A stretch of 64,000 nt of DNA from Oegoconia quadripuncta (GCA_949316235.1 OX438749.1:11798914-11862913), one strand, 5' to 3'. Positions 25,601 through 32,870 are shown, numbered from the stretch's first letter. Notes: generated from the sequence alone by a model not told the origin. A program made the numbers and translations.

Positions 25601-26980
25601 ATGATATCGCCTTTGAAAGAACCCATAAAAATATTTGCAATATATTTGTGGTCCTTTTCGCCTGCAACACTGACTGGTAAACTATTTTTAGGGTTAAGTT
25701 TTTTTATTTCCTTCCAGAACTTAATAAAATTACCTTTTTTCTTATGGCGAGCCAGTATATCCATTTTTATTTGTTCTTGATTATGTTGAACAGATTTCAA
25801 TGCGGACTTAAACTCCCTGCGCGCGGCAGACATAAGGTCATAATAATATCCCGAACGCGGCCGACCGTAAAATATCCAATTATGATACTGTTGTCTAGCA
25901 GTCACGTGTAAATGCTTAATATGGTAATGGTAAAGTAAAAAGAATAGACCCAACCCGACTCTTCCAGTGAGTGTCGTAAAAGGAAACTTTCCACCAAAAA
26001 CATCTATGGCTTTGCACATTTCAACAGTGAGGGCTCCCCCCTGTCACGTGTTCATTTCTGTATATTTCAAAAGGTCAACCATGGTTGTTAATGTTTAGAA
26101 CACCCAAACTTGAATGTTTGGGATATCCTCCAATGTTTGACCACATCCGTGGCTCAATGTAAACAACATAGGGTTTACGATTCTATCCGTATGGACAGAA
26201 TTAGCCATTGGTACGGTACGGTACGGTTCTTTTTAGCCATTGGTACGGTACAATCCGGTGAATTGATTCGGATGTAGGTAGGTACACCAACTAAACTAAA
26301 ACCAGTTTTAAAGTAGTACTGTCTCTTACTCCCTGGAACAGTACGATGCGACGCACTACTCCAAAACTGGTTTTAGTTTAGTTTAGTTGGTGTACATCCG
26401 AATCGAAACCAATGTCATGAAAATAAACATAATTTTAGATCGCGGTACCAATTTTTAAAATGATATCTACCATTAATACAAAATACTATCATAACAAAAC
26501 AATAGTTTTTCAAAGCGAAAGCCATTGGGAATAGGACACGTTTGCGAACTTCTGATTGAAATTCAGGTTTGATCTTCATCGTAGTTGAAGGTCATATAAT
26601 TGAAGTGTATCTTATTTTATATTACTTACATTAATCATTTATTTTCTTTTCAGACTTTTAAGTTGTCGTTTCGCTCCAAGAGCTGGTGGGGTCCTCGGTT
26701 GACTTCTGTGCGTTCAGACTGGACCACATTCAAGCAGGCTGCGATAGCTGAACGCGGGCACCACAACAAAATAACCCACATTTTGATGAGTGTGACAGGT
26801 GCCTACCGCCTACATAGACCACTTCCGCCTCCACCTACGTCTCCACCTACGTCTCCACCTACGTCTTCTCCACCTCGGTCTCCACCTCCACCTCCACCTC
26901 GGTCTCCGCCTCCACCTTCTCCTCCACCTCCACCTCCGTCTTCACCTCCGCCTCCACCTCCGCCTCCACCTAAGTCTTAG
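10040..26980 (+). CDS. Gene B: sodium-dependent nutrient amino acid transporter (SLC6/NAT) with a proline-rich tail
   Basis: Twelve coding exons (10040-10319, 11463-11676, 12214-12257, 12613-12760, 13203-13281, 14475-14578, 15594-15780, 17799-17975, 19338-19437, 21010-21189, 23137-23231, 26654-26980) join in frame through GT/AG sites to give 644 residues without a stop. The protein has the 12-span SLC6 fold and resembles insect NAAT1: TM1 [12 protein letters not shown], the extracellular cysteine pair in [10 protein letters not shown]2 [10 protein letters not shown] and EL4/TM8 [11 protein letters not shown]. It should import neutral amino acids with sodium at the plasma membrane. The first codons ([17 protein letters not shown]) are acidic and lack an initiator, so a 5' exon with the ATG is missing or unrecognised. 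Odd features are N-G-A-G-A-F instead of N-G-G-G-A-F after TM1, TVSTG in the TM6 turn, and a C-terminus ending in about 50 mainly proline and serine residues. Substrate is inferred from the family. Confidence 0.88.
10320..11462 (+). other. Gene B intron 1 with SINE
   Basis: The intron holds AT-rich sequence and the SINE family 3 copy at 11081-11375. Nothing else was recognised. Confidence 0.6.
11081..11375 (+). repeat. tRNA-derived SINE (family 3)
   Basis: The head GAGCGTCGGTGGCTCAGCGG and the B-box GGTTAGATTCCCAGGC (one base off consensus) are followed by a body with CGTGAGGAAACCTGCATGCC and GCATTGGACCAGCGTGGTGG. It ends near CTGCAGTGGGATATTTATGG. Tail fragments occur at 3755 and 9185. Confidence 0.65.
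11463..11676 (+). CDS. Gene B exon: TM3 and start of extracellular loop 2
   Basis: The acceptor is CCACAG and the donor is TT/GTGAGT. It encodes TM3 ([20 protein letters not shown]) and the conserved cysteines of CQPEWRDC. An N-A-T glycosylation site precedes SSAELYF. The 214-bp length is three less than in gene C. Confidence 0.9.
11677..12213 (+). other. Gene B intron 2
   Basis: This intron is AT-rich. Around 11879-11960 there is a short interspersed-repeat remnant (GCCTTTGCTCAGCAGTGGGA). No gene was seen. Confidence 0.45.
12214..12257 (+). CDS. Gene B micro-exon: middle of extracellular loop 2
   Basis: This 44-bp exon is bounded by TTACAG and G/GTAAGT. It encodes [14 protein letters not shown] and matches the 44-bp exon 48159-48202 of gene C in length and phase. 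Confidence 0.85.
12613..12760 (+). CDS. Gene B exon: TM4, intracellular loop 2, TM5
   Basis: The acceptor is TCGTAG and the donor is AC/GTGAGT. It encodes TM4 ([17 protein letters not shown]), the loop [12 protein letters not shown] and TM5 ([16 protein letters not shown]). The K-S-S-G-K-x-x-Y loop is typical of SLC6. The length equals that of gene C (148 bp). Confidence 0.9.
13203..13281 (+). CDS. Gene B exon: extracellular loop 3
   Basis: This 79-bp exon is bounded by TTAAAG and GAT/GTAAAT. It encodes [18 protein letters not shown]. The acceptor lacks a strong pyrimidine tract, but the frame and length match gene C exactly. Confidence 0.85.
13375..13850 (-). mobile_element. Non-LTR retrotransposon 3' fragment (endonuclease-RT C-terminus)
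   Basis: On the minus strand it reads [17 protein letters not shown], then after a frameshift [18 protein letters not shown] and [14 protein letters not shown]. It finishes with TGTGCACAACC and a TATG-type tetranucleotide tail (plus strand CATACATACATA, 13382 on). It lies in gene B intron 5. A second copy with an internal insertion is at 50985-51320. Confidence 0.7.
13860..14110 (+). repeat. Uncharacterised repeat (AACTGTGTTAAAAG family)
   Basis: The motif AACTGTGTTAAAAGTTAAAT, followed by ATCTTCGAAACGGC and TTTTCATCAAACATGG, recurs in parts at 18185, 30930 (inverted), 32930 and 45160. It is probably a mobile-element fragment but its type was not determined. Confidence 0.5.
14475..14578 (+). 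CDS. Gene B exon: TM6 with the unwound segment
   Basis: The acceptor is CCCTAG and the donor is AG/GTGAGC. It encodes [13 protein letters not shown], then [14 protein letters not shown], ending QNVYR. SLC6 proteins usually have a G-x-G turn here; gene B has S-T-G. The 104-bp length matches gene C. Confidence 0.9.
14880..15120 (+). repeat. Interspersed repeat fragment of unknown class
   Basis: It contains CTCGGACAGACAGACGGACA and TGGCGAAACTAATAAGGGTT, sequence seen widely in lepidopteran DNA. It has no coding capacity. Confidence 0.4.
15240..15550. mobile_element. MITE with terminal inverted repeats and a central perfect palindrome
   Basis: The ends ATCCCGTCCAGTGGCG (15244 on) and GGTGCCACTGGACGAAAT (15524 on) are inverted. 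The similarity continues inward through the AAAGCCTAAAAGCTAATTAT stretch. A 42-bp perfect palindrome lies inside at 15425-15466. The element ends about 45 bp before the splice acceptor of the next gene B exon. Half of another copy is at 49246-49380 in gene C intron 4. Confidence 0.65.
15425..15466. repeat. 42-bp perfect palindrome with no loop
   Basis: The arm GCTGAAAAGCTAATTATAAA continues with one A and is followed directly by its exact inverse. It lies inside the MITE described above. Confidence 0.85.
15594..15780 (+). CDS. Gene B exon: TM7 and extracellular loop 4
   Basis: The acceptor is CAATAG and the donor is CAG/GTATAA. It encodes TM7 ([20 protein letters not shown]) and the conserved loop [17 protein letters not shown]. 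It is two codons shorter than the gene C exon in the loop end (TFQPQ against SPFVPQ) and the VLGQNVD region. Confidence 0.9.
16130..16600 (-). mobile_element. Ty3/Gypsy reverse transcriptase relic
   Basis: On the minus strand remains of PTDWVNSM (about 16540) lead to [14 protein letters not shown], then [11 protein letters not shown] (16350-16300). After a frameshift comes [14 protein letters not shown] with the RT catalytic VDD (16240-16200). The order is that of a Ty3/Gypsy RT domain. No LTRs or other domains were found. It lies in gene B intron 7. Confidence 0.7.
16675..16725. repeat. Fragment of the AACACTTTCGC MITE
   Basis: GTGTTCACTGTCCGCCAAAG followed by TGTT matches the end of the element at 28068-28153. 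Only one end is clear. Confidence 0.45.
16730..17798 (+). other. Rest of gene B intron 7
   Basis: Positions 17060-17350 are GC-richer, with no convincing homology. The longest open frame (17229-17567) has no recognisable motif and is taken as chance. Confidence 0.4.
17799..17975 (+). CDS. Gene B exon: TM8 and TM9
   Basis: The acceptor is TGCCAG and the donor is CCT/GTAAGT. It encodes [20 protein letters not shown], the loop [13 protein letters not shown] and TM9 up to GLIYVTP. Exactly 59 codons, as in gene C. Confidence 0.9.
18219..18548 (+). repeat. tRNA-derived SINE (family 1), complete copy
   Basis: The head CCGCCTCCGTGGCTCAATGT and B-box GGTTCGATCCCCAGCGGGGT are followed by the family body, ending AACCCGTTATGCATAAAAAA. 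It lies in gene B intron 8. Confidence 0.8.
18660..19000 (+). pseudogene. Tc1 transposase C-terminal relic with element end
   Basis: [17 protein letters not shown] is encoded at 18668-18718. It is the hallmark of the Tc1 catalytic region, with the last acidic residue in PIEN. The following frame is broken. The downstream TCTGAAACAGATAAACC and CAGCCCAGCATAATAC recur at 35250. Confidence 0.65.
19338..19437 (+). CDS. Gene B exon: TM10
   Basis: The acceptor is ATCCAG and the donor is G/GTAACA. It encodes [20 protein letters not shown] then [14 protein letters not shown]. The 100-bp length matches gene C. The donor +5 base is C rather than G. Confidence 0.9.
19560..19790 (-). mobile_element. Ty3/Gypsy-like reverse transcriptase fragment
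   Basis: On the minus strand it reads [17 protein letters not shown] and further [16 protein letters not shown], matching the stretch after the LDD/VDD motif of Gypsy RT. Stops interrupt it. It lies in gene B intron 9 in the same orientation as the relic at 16130-16600. Confidence 0.5.
19795..20690 (-). pseudogene. Tc1/mariner-superfamily transposase relic
   Basis: On the minus strand helix-turn-helix remains ([18 protein letters not shown], then GNVAGSGRV) come first, near 20600-20510. Catalytic-core-like remains follow ([20 protein letters not shown], then [13 protein letters not shown]), and near 19950 [18 protein letters not shown], resembling the second catalytic block. Several stops make it dead. 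It is a different lineage from the relics at 4636 and 18660. Confidence 0.5.
21010..21189 (+). CDS. Gene B exon: TM11
   Basis: The acceptor is TTCCAG and the donor is G/GTATGT. It encodes [20 protein letters not shown] and [20 protein letters not shown], ending YPTAGY. The 180-bp length matches gene C. Confidence 0.9.
21290..21540 (-). repeat. Jockey-like LINE 3' UTR fragment
   Basis: CTCAGAGAAAAACGAGCAAA and GAGTTGCTCCTTTTAAGAAG match the 3' untranslated end of the LINE at 31042-32392 (CCAGAGAAGAACGAGCAAGA; GGGTTGCTCTTTTTAAATAA). Confidence 0.5.
21785..21955. repeat. Array of about seven motif copies in alternating orientation
   Basis: The motif TTGCCCGTGGTCCGATC appears forward and inverted by turns: forward near 21792, inverted GATCCATGGGCAA near 21826, forward TTGCCTGTGGTTCTATC near 21844, inverted GGACCACGGGCAA near 21864. 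It continues forward TTGCCCATAGTCCTATC near 21885, inverted ACTAAGGGCAA near 21908, and forward TTTACCCTTAGTTCTATT near 21924. Related motifs lie at 34590-34690. Confidence 0.6.
22344..22622 (-). repeat. SINE (family 1) ending in an AT microsatellite
   Basis: The body is complete on the minus strand, but the tRNA-like head is cut at the B-box region and is replaced by an AT dinucleotide run. Confidence 0.75.
22624..22681. repeat. (AT)n microsatellite
   Basis: About 28 AT dinucleotides in a row. The run joins the truncated SINE directly. Confidence 0.95.
23137..23231 (+). CDS. Gene B exon: TM12
   Basis: The acceptor is TTTCAG and the donor is GAG/GTAAGA. It encodes [20 protein letters not shown] then [12 protein letters not shown]. 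Its 95 bp and phases match gene C exon 56624-56718. Confidence 0.9.
23278..23490 (+). repeat. tRNA-derived SINE (family 2), head partly deleted
   Basis: CCTGTTTGGTGTAGTGG is followed at once by the body (ATGTTTGTGTGATGAATACG), so the B-box part of the head is missing. It ends ATGGCGCTGTGTGTATGTCT. Confidence 0.7.
23745..24145 (-). repeat. LINE 3' end fragment and AT-rich sequence
   Basis: A (TTTG)n run at 23750 is followed by GCTTTATTGTATAAAAAGGC and GCGGACTTATCCCAAAGAGG, a type of LINE 3' end. A related end is at 38385-38480. An A-run lies at 24147-24166. Confidence 0.4.
24175..26040 (-). mobile_element. LINE reverse transcriptase ORF2, CR1/L2-like group, one main frameshift
   Basis: On the minus strand a 260-residue frame (26019-25237) covers the RT-preceding region and RT start, with [16 protein letters not shown] and [18 protein letters not shown]. 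It is frameshifted just after the latter. The next frame (25225-24710) has [55 protein letters not shown] and the catalytic [12 protein letters not shown]. Then comes [11 protein letters not shown] (24600) and a C-terminal part reaching about 24175. It lies in the last intron of gene B, antisense to the gene. Clade assignment is uncertain. Confidence 0.8.
26142..26190 (+). repeat. SINE (family 1) head fragment
   Basis: CATCCGTGGCTCAATGTAAA then CAACATAGGGTTTACGATTC match the first 45 bp of the family and stop before the B-box. Confidence 0.6.
26262..26412. mobile_element. Short MITE, copy 1 of 3
   Basis: The ends TTGATTCGGATGTAGG and TACATCCGAATCGAAACC are inverted. Inner arms (AACTAAACTAAAACCAGTTT and its inverse) surround ACTGTCTCTTACTCCCTGGA. 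Copies are at 29996 and 60947. Confidence 0.7.
26654..26980 (+). CDS. Gene B last exon: cytoplasmic tail with proline-rich repeats
   Basis: The acceptor is TTTTCAG. The first 55 codons match the last exons of genes A and C ([24 protein letters not shown]). Where gene A stops after GGYGRK, gene B reads [14 protein letters not shown] and about 50 more residues made of P, S and T with a few R, ending PPKS then TAG (26978-26980). The DNA is a short tandem repeat of CCACCTACGTCT and CCACCTCGGTCT type units, so the extension grew by repeat expansion. Polyproline runs could bind SH3, WW or EVH1 domains; that is inference. Confidence 0.88.
   Translation, partial: TFKLSFRSKSWWGPRLTSVRSDWTTFKQAAIAERGHHNKITHILMSVTGAYRLHRPLPPPPTSPPTSPPTSSPPRSPPPPPPRSPPPPSPPPPPPSSPPPPPPPPPKS
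26818..26975 (+). repeat. Coding minisatellite of C-rich units (CCACCTACGTCT type)
   Basis: TCCACCTACGTC is repeated three times from about 26835 and then gives way to CCACCTCGGTCT and CCTCCACCTCCA variants. All units are multiples of three, so the frame stays open. Confidence 0.8.
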
Positions 26981-26989
26981 CGAGTCGAC

Positions 26990-27790
26990 GGCAAAAATAT
27001 CCCTTAGATTAGACACTTATTTAGAGACTTAGCTTAGATTAGTAGGTACCTACAACTTACAGATATTGACGATCAAAGTGGATGTATGTACATCTACAAA
27101 AAATATATTCATGTAAATCTGTGATCAATCAAAATGCCACATTTTATCTAACATAAGTGTTTAGATTTTTAAATAGCGATGGAGTTTTTACACCTTATGG
27201 TTCTTGTTATTTGCTTCGGGTTCCCTTATGTAGCATTTAACATTAATTGAGACATTGTAAAACCGCATCATCACATCCTAATAATAATGGCATAATAATA
27301 ATATATAATGAGGACTCCAGCAACACGTGACGCCAGAATGCTCACTTAAAATATTGAATAACTGCAATGACACGATTTTTTTCTTAGGGCACTGTTTGGC
27401 GCTATTTTAGCGCAATTATTTGGCATTATTCCAATTTGCGTATTCTAGCATCACGTAAGTAAATTATGCGAGCAGCTTACTACTGTTTAATTGAAGAATT
27501 ATAAAATATGTTCCCTTTTCTAACTGAGCTGTGCCACTGTGCTTTTCTAAGCATTGGATTACAACTTATGTGGCCATATCACATAAAATGAGTGGCATTT
27601 ATGACCATTAAATGAAGGCCGTGTAAATACTTACTTATGTAATAAGTTTGGCTGTGCATACAATCAGTACTACATAATAATAATTTACTATATTTTTTAT
27701 TACAATAGAATGTTTTAAAGTAATATTTTTACTTTCAACTCGATATTTTTATTCACAACGATAATTCAATTCAGTGATTAAAAAATAAGC
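26990..27790 (+). other. 3' UTR and flank of gene B, homologous to the gene A flank
   Basis: Blocks match 240-780, in the same order. Compared with A, about 260 bp are inserted at 27215-27480. The AATAAA of A (583-588) corresponds to ATTAAA at 27607-27612, a common weaker poly(A) signal. Confidence 0.65.
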
Positions 27791-28067
27791 TACGCTCATA
27801 CGCTTGAGGTTCTAGAATATGGATGATGAAATTTATAATATGGATACCAAAAAATTATATTGGGCCTTAGCAGTCGAGATCTTCATAAATACCTACACAT
27901 TCAAAAAAAATGTGAAATAAATTATACATAAAACTTTAAAAGTAGGATAAAAGCATTTTGATTGATCAAATACTTGTAGTTAATTAGTACTTAAGTTTTC
28001 AGTTTCGGATTTAAATTTAGAATAGGTACGAACTACTGACATTTGAACTTCAAATTCTAGGATATTT

Positions 28068-28155
28068 AACACTTTCACCGACAATGAACCAGCCACAATA
28101 GAAGTTTTGTTGTTATACGTCTACTGGTGTTCAGTGTCCGCGAAAGTGTTAACTT
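28068..28155. mobile_element. Short MITE with AACACTTTCGC-type inverted ends
   Basis: AACACTTTCACCGACAATGA at the left is inverted to TTCAGTGTCCGCGAAAGTGT(T) at the right, around GAAGTTTTGTTGTTATACG. Related pieces are at 16675 and 49385. Confidence 0.6.
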
Positions 28156-28284
28156 TCTTTAACCTCACCAGCTTGGAAAGGTCGCTTACTCACTCGTATC
28201 AGTGAGATGAAGTGATTTGATGTCGAACTCGACGAATTAGCAATTTCCAATTCAGATAAGAATAAATAAGAAAATAAATATCTT

Positions 28285-28335
28285 TGCACATACACACAGC
28301 GCCATCTAGTTCCACACTAAGCAACTATTTGAACC
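28285..28335 (-). repeat. SINE (family 2) tail fragment
   Basis: CATACACACAGCGCCATCTA and GTTCCACACTAAGCAACTAT are the inverted tail of the family. Confidence 0.6.
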
Positions 28336-28339
28336 GTTA

Positions 28340-28500
28340 TGTGAAGCCTAAATATTTGAGAGAAGCGAACTTGAGTTCCGGTAGCGAGTCGGGTTCTATG
28401 AAGGACACTCCCACTTTCTGTTGACGTCACGTCCTGATCACCTGGCAGGGGTGCGACAGCTTGGGGCGCGCGTATCCCGACTTACTCATTAGCGTCTTGT
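28340..28500 (+). repeat. Inverted repeat pair, left copy (possible LTR or TIR end)
   Basis: GAAGCCTAAATATTTGAGAG to ACCTGGCAGGGGTGCGACAG is present inverted at 30355-30505. The two copies face each other across about 1.85 kb. Confidence 0.65.
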
Positions 28501-30354
28501 CTGCCGTAGCGTTCGATATTAAAATGTGTTTACATTAAATAAAACGGTATTACCGTTCGTAGTTTATAAAATATAGTCACAGAGGAAACTCAGTGTGGAT
28601 CCTTAGATTAATCTACTCTTCCTCTTCGGATTCTCCCATTTAAAGCGTGTGTCGTTCAACGGACGAAGTTAACTTAGTTATTTGTTGTAAGTGATACTGT
28701 TTTTTATTTTAATTATGATTTTATTGTGCATTTCACAGAATTAAAATATTCATCCCTATTATTCTGATGTGTCAGGGCTGATGTACCCGGTGAACTTTAC
28801 ACTTATTAAAAAAAAGGGCCCAACGAACCTTCTCGTTCATTTGATTTGTACTTGAGCACTATGAAAACTCCGCAGAGCTATAATCGTTATGCAGTTTTGT
28901 CGAACTGCTGCCAGACAACATTACAATAGCGCCCATTTTGGGACAATATTCGCTATGCCGAGGTTCAATATTAATTGTATAATAGATTGTATTGTATTTG
29001 TTTTGTATTGTACAATAGATTTGAAAACTTGATTGAATGTGACTAAGTGTTCGGTAAGAATTGTCTAAATTATTGCAAGAATAGAGTAATGAGGCTTTAT
29101 AAAAATGTACATTTCAGAAAATAAGTAATCATGTCCTGCATTTGGACAATACTAACTCTACTCAGTTGATATAACAAAGACGCGACAATGCGATCAGAAA
29201 TCTAGCCTTTGAAAAATCCCACCTATCTGCTATAACTTATTTCCAAAAAAGGTTTATTTATTTTCGGCAATTGCGAAAGCCAGTGATGTATGTAAAATAT
29301 TTTAGCCGCTCCTTTGCGCCATCCCATATAAAAAAGCTGCTGCGCAAGCACAGCTTCAAAAGCAAACTCAGGTCATACCTAGTTTTGATTGAAACTATTA
29401 TAATAACAAAATTTCCGGCTCATCAAGTGCCTGGCTTATTTATTTCCAATACAATACCCTCGTTTTGAAACTAATGTGTCAATTATAAATTTGAAGTAAT
29501 GGCACGATTATACTCGCCCATCTCGTCTACTCTACACAAAACAATCCACCCATCAATCCTTGCGGTTACAGGCCTAAGATATACCACAAATCGAGTGCTA
29601 AAAGCAACACAGGCCCGGGTATTTATTTTATTCTAGTCATATCAGCTTATGTGGGCAAGCGAAACGGAAATATTGATATTGACAGCTTCCGAACGTATCA
29701 GTTGCTGAAGTTTGTAAAATGCTGGGAGAATCTTCAGGCACCAAGGGTACTATTTCAGTTAATTAAAAACTATTGTATTTGATGAGCAAACCACCTTATG
29801 TTGTTCCTAAAGCAATCAATTTTGCTAAAAACGAAGCCGCTTGTTGCCGGTAGATTCGTCCCAGCTATGTATTACTAATATTCTTGATACTGAAAATGAC
29901 GTCGGTCCACCTGATAATCAACTTAAAAAGCCTGAATATAGGCACTTCAAAAGTTATAAGTACAAGATCTTTATAACGTGTTGGCATACAAATAATGGTG
30001 TCGATTCGGATGTACACCAACTAAACTAAAACCAGTTTTAAAGTAGTACTGTCTCTTTCTCCCTGGAACAGTACGATGCGACGGCACCACTCCAAAACTT
30101 ATTTTAGTTTAGTTGGTGTATCTACATATTTTTTTCACGTGTCATGTAGACATTATTTTTTGTCCTATGGAGACAGGTCACTGATAACCTTACATTTATT
30201 CTTAGAGTAATTAATTATTTGTGTGAGTCAATGTGTATCAAAAGTGCATATCCAGTCCCAGCTCAAACGATTGAATGTTTTATAAACCGCTCTTGAATTT
30301 CCAAGGGAAATTACTTCAATTAATAGTGGTATAATAATTATTTGAGATCCAATG
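28500..30354. other. Spacer between the inverted repeats
   Basis: No convincing domain was found in the short frames at 29271-29468 and 29841-30029. The MITE at 29996-30121 lies inside. The stretch could be the decayed body of an element bounded by the two repeats. Confidence 0.35.
29996..30121. mobile_element. Short MITE, copy 2 of 3
   Basis: It opens GGTGTCGATTCGGATGTACA. The inner arm AACTAAACTAAAACCAGTTT and the core GTACTGTCTCTTTCTCCCTG match copy 1. The right end is worn. Confidence 0.7.
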
Positions 30355-30505
30355 AGCAAGTGGGAAAGCACGCACCCCAAGCTGTCGCACCCCCCGCCAG
30401 GTGATCAGGACGTGACTTCAACAGAAAGTGGGAGTGTCCTTCATAGAAACCGACTCGCTACCGGAACCGAAAGTTTGCTTCTCTCAAATATTTAGGCTTC
30501 GACTA
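30355..30505 (-). repeat. Inverted repeat pair, right copy
   Basis: CACCCCAAGCTGTCGCACCC to CTCTCAAATATTTAGGCTTC is the inverse of 28340-28500. Confidence 0.65.
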
Positions 30506-30559
30506 AGGTTTTTGCTTAATAAGCGTTTTATTGGTAGGTAAAACGCCGATATTATTGAC

Positions 30560-30722
30560 ACCCGTTGGTTGATAAACTACACAAATACATTTTTTTGTAA
30601 ATAAATACATATATAAATGAAAAACATTCACGACACGTCTGTATTCAGCATGCAAACATATCCCCTAGCGGGATTCGAACCCGCGACCTTTTGGTATAGC
30701 CTACACCAAACAGGTCGTCGAA
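30560..30722 (-). repeat. tRNA-derived SINE (family 2)
   Basis: On the minus strand the head reads GACCTGTTTGGTGTAGGCTA then GGTTCGAATCCCGCTAGGGG. The body is shortened. Confidence 0.7.
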
Positions 30723-31008
30723 TAAATCAAACAAGGAGACTTAAAAAAAAATATTTTTTCTAAATACTTATTATTTAACCTCAAAACCTTATTGAACGTT
30801 CATAAAATTTCGTTTAGTTAAAAATTAAAGAAAAACATGTCCAACATCTTATTAGAACATAATTTAATCTATGATCTCGAGCATGGTAAAACGCACGCCT
30901 AAAAAATACACAAGACGAGAGGGAAGCTAAGGTTGTCTTACACCGCCGCCCCGTTTCGAAGATATTTAGCTTTTAACACAGTTTTTATTGTAGTTTTGTC
31001 TTTTGACC

Positions 31009-32870
31009 GCCTCCGTGGTTCAATGCAGACAACATAGGGTTTCAAAATCAAAATCAAAAATGTTTTATTTCGTAAGTTATAAGAATAACATTTGAAATCG
31101 TCGTGACATACAGTTATCGCTCATTCACTAGGCAGTCTCCCCAGAGAAGAACGAGCAAGACAATCAGGGTTGCTCTTTTTAAATAAGCCAATACAAATAC
31201 AATTTGGAATAATTGTTAAATTTATGATTCGACAAAGAAAAATAAGAATAGAATTTACTGGATATTGCCGAGCGGTTCATGTCCACGCATTCTTATCATC
31301 CAGATAGTCAGAAATTTTATAATAGCCTTTGGCACATAGTTTCTGTTTAATGGTTGTTTTAAAGTTATTTAAAGGCAAATTTTGAATGTAGACATTCCTT
31401 ATTATAAATCCATGTAGGAACCTTATTATAAAAGCGTATACATTGTCCCTTGAATGACTTAGTGACTTGTGTAAGCGACTGCTATGGACAGCAAGTTTAT
31501 TTTTATATCTTGTATTTACATTGTGTATTTCATAATTTTTCCTAAACAAATGCAGATTCTTTCTTACGTATATTAAGTTTTCGTAAATATATTGCGATGC
31601 CAAAGTTAATATATTGATTTCCTGAAATTTATTCCTCAGAAATACTCGGGAGCCTAACTTGTAGATCGCACGAACCGCTCGCTTCTGCAGAACAAAAATA
31701 CAGTTTACGTCCGCGGCATTTCCCCATAACAGAATGCCATAAACCATTATGCTATGGAAATAGCTGAAGTATACCAGCCTCGCGGTGTCCACGTCGGTTA
31801 AATAGCGGATTTTTTTAATAGCAAACACTGCAGAACTGAGACGTTTCGACAACCTTTCGATATGTGGACCCCATTGTAGTCCTTTATCTAACATAATGCC
31901 TAAAAATAGAGTAGTGTCCACAAGTGTAGTGTTGAAGAGCAAGGAGGTGTCATCAGCAAATAATGTTATCTCATGGTTTCCATTTATACAAGTAGGTAGA
32001 TCATTGATATATACAAGAAATAAGAATGGCCCGAGAATTGAGCCCTGTGGAACAGCTATGCAAACTGGAGACCCTGACGACCTCTTACCATTGACATCTA
32101 CCCTTTGAACTCGATTACATAAGTACGATTCCAAAAGGTCGAGGGCACGGCCTATAATGCCATAATGGCGTAATTTCCTGACCAAACTGTCATGATGAAC
32201 GCAATCAAAAGCCTTGGATAGATCACAGAAAATACCTATCGCATCCTGCGAATCTTCCCATGCTTCAAATATATATTCAATAAACGCAACACCGGCATCG
32301 GTTGTTGAGCGACCCCGTGTGAATCCAAATTGTTTTGAAGTCATTAAATTGTTAGTATTGAAGTAAGACAACAATTGATTTAAAATTAGTTTACGAATAG
32401 AAGGTCACGGGTTCGATTTCCAGCGGGGTACATGTTTAGTACTCGGTTTGATTGGTGGTAGGGCAATTTTAAATGTCTGCCTGGCTAGCTACCTCCATCT
32501 TATCTAAGTCTGCCCCCAAACAGCAATGTCAAAAGCATTGTTGTGTTCCGGTTGGCAGAAATAAGATAGCCAGTCCTCCAAATAAAAGGGGTTTCTGGGT
32601 CAGGACGCTACCACCCTCGGCCTCATATTCACTTAAAATCAGGGGATCTATTAGCATTTGCAGTTTGCTGTGTGTCAATTATAAACCAATCGTCATTATT
32701 TTACTTTTGTTGTATATAGTTGGGCATCAAAGTTAGTACGGGACGCAAGGAACGTCTGAAATTATGCAAATAAAGGATTCTTAGCAAAATAAAAAGTCCC
32801 AAGTTACGGCTGTCCGAAGCTATTTTCGTTATAGATTGAGGTTGCTAATCCGTTGTGCATAAAAAAATAG
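31009..32870 (+). repeat. SINE (family 1) split by two later insertions
   Basis: The head piece is at 31009-31041 (ACCGCCTCCGTGGTTCAATG), the body at 32393-32646 (from ACGAATAGAAGGTCACGGGT) and the tail at 32841-32870 (ATTGAGGTTGCTAATCC). The first gap holds a LINE (31042-32392). The second, about 190 bp, holds unidentified DNA. The pieces join to a normal family member. Confidence 0.75.
31042..32392 (-). mobile_element. 5'-truncated jockey-like LINE with open RT frame
   Basis: On the minus strand an uninterrupted frame of at least 365 residues runs to the stop at 31277. It contains KQFGFTRGRSTTDAGVAFIE, CDLSKAFDCVHHDSL, AVPQGSILGPFLFLVYIND and the catalytic TLFADDTSLLF. The N-terminal RT part and endonuclease are missing. 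The 3' end carries a GATTTT-repeat tail (plus strand CAAAATCAAAATCAAAAATG). It sits inside a SINE, with GTTT possibly duplicated at both ends. It is the best preserved copy of the lineage also seen at 6240 and 43940. Confidence 0.85.
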
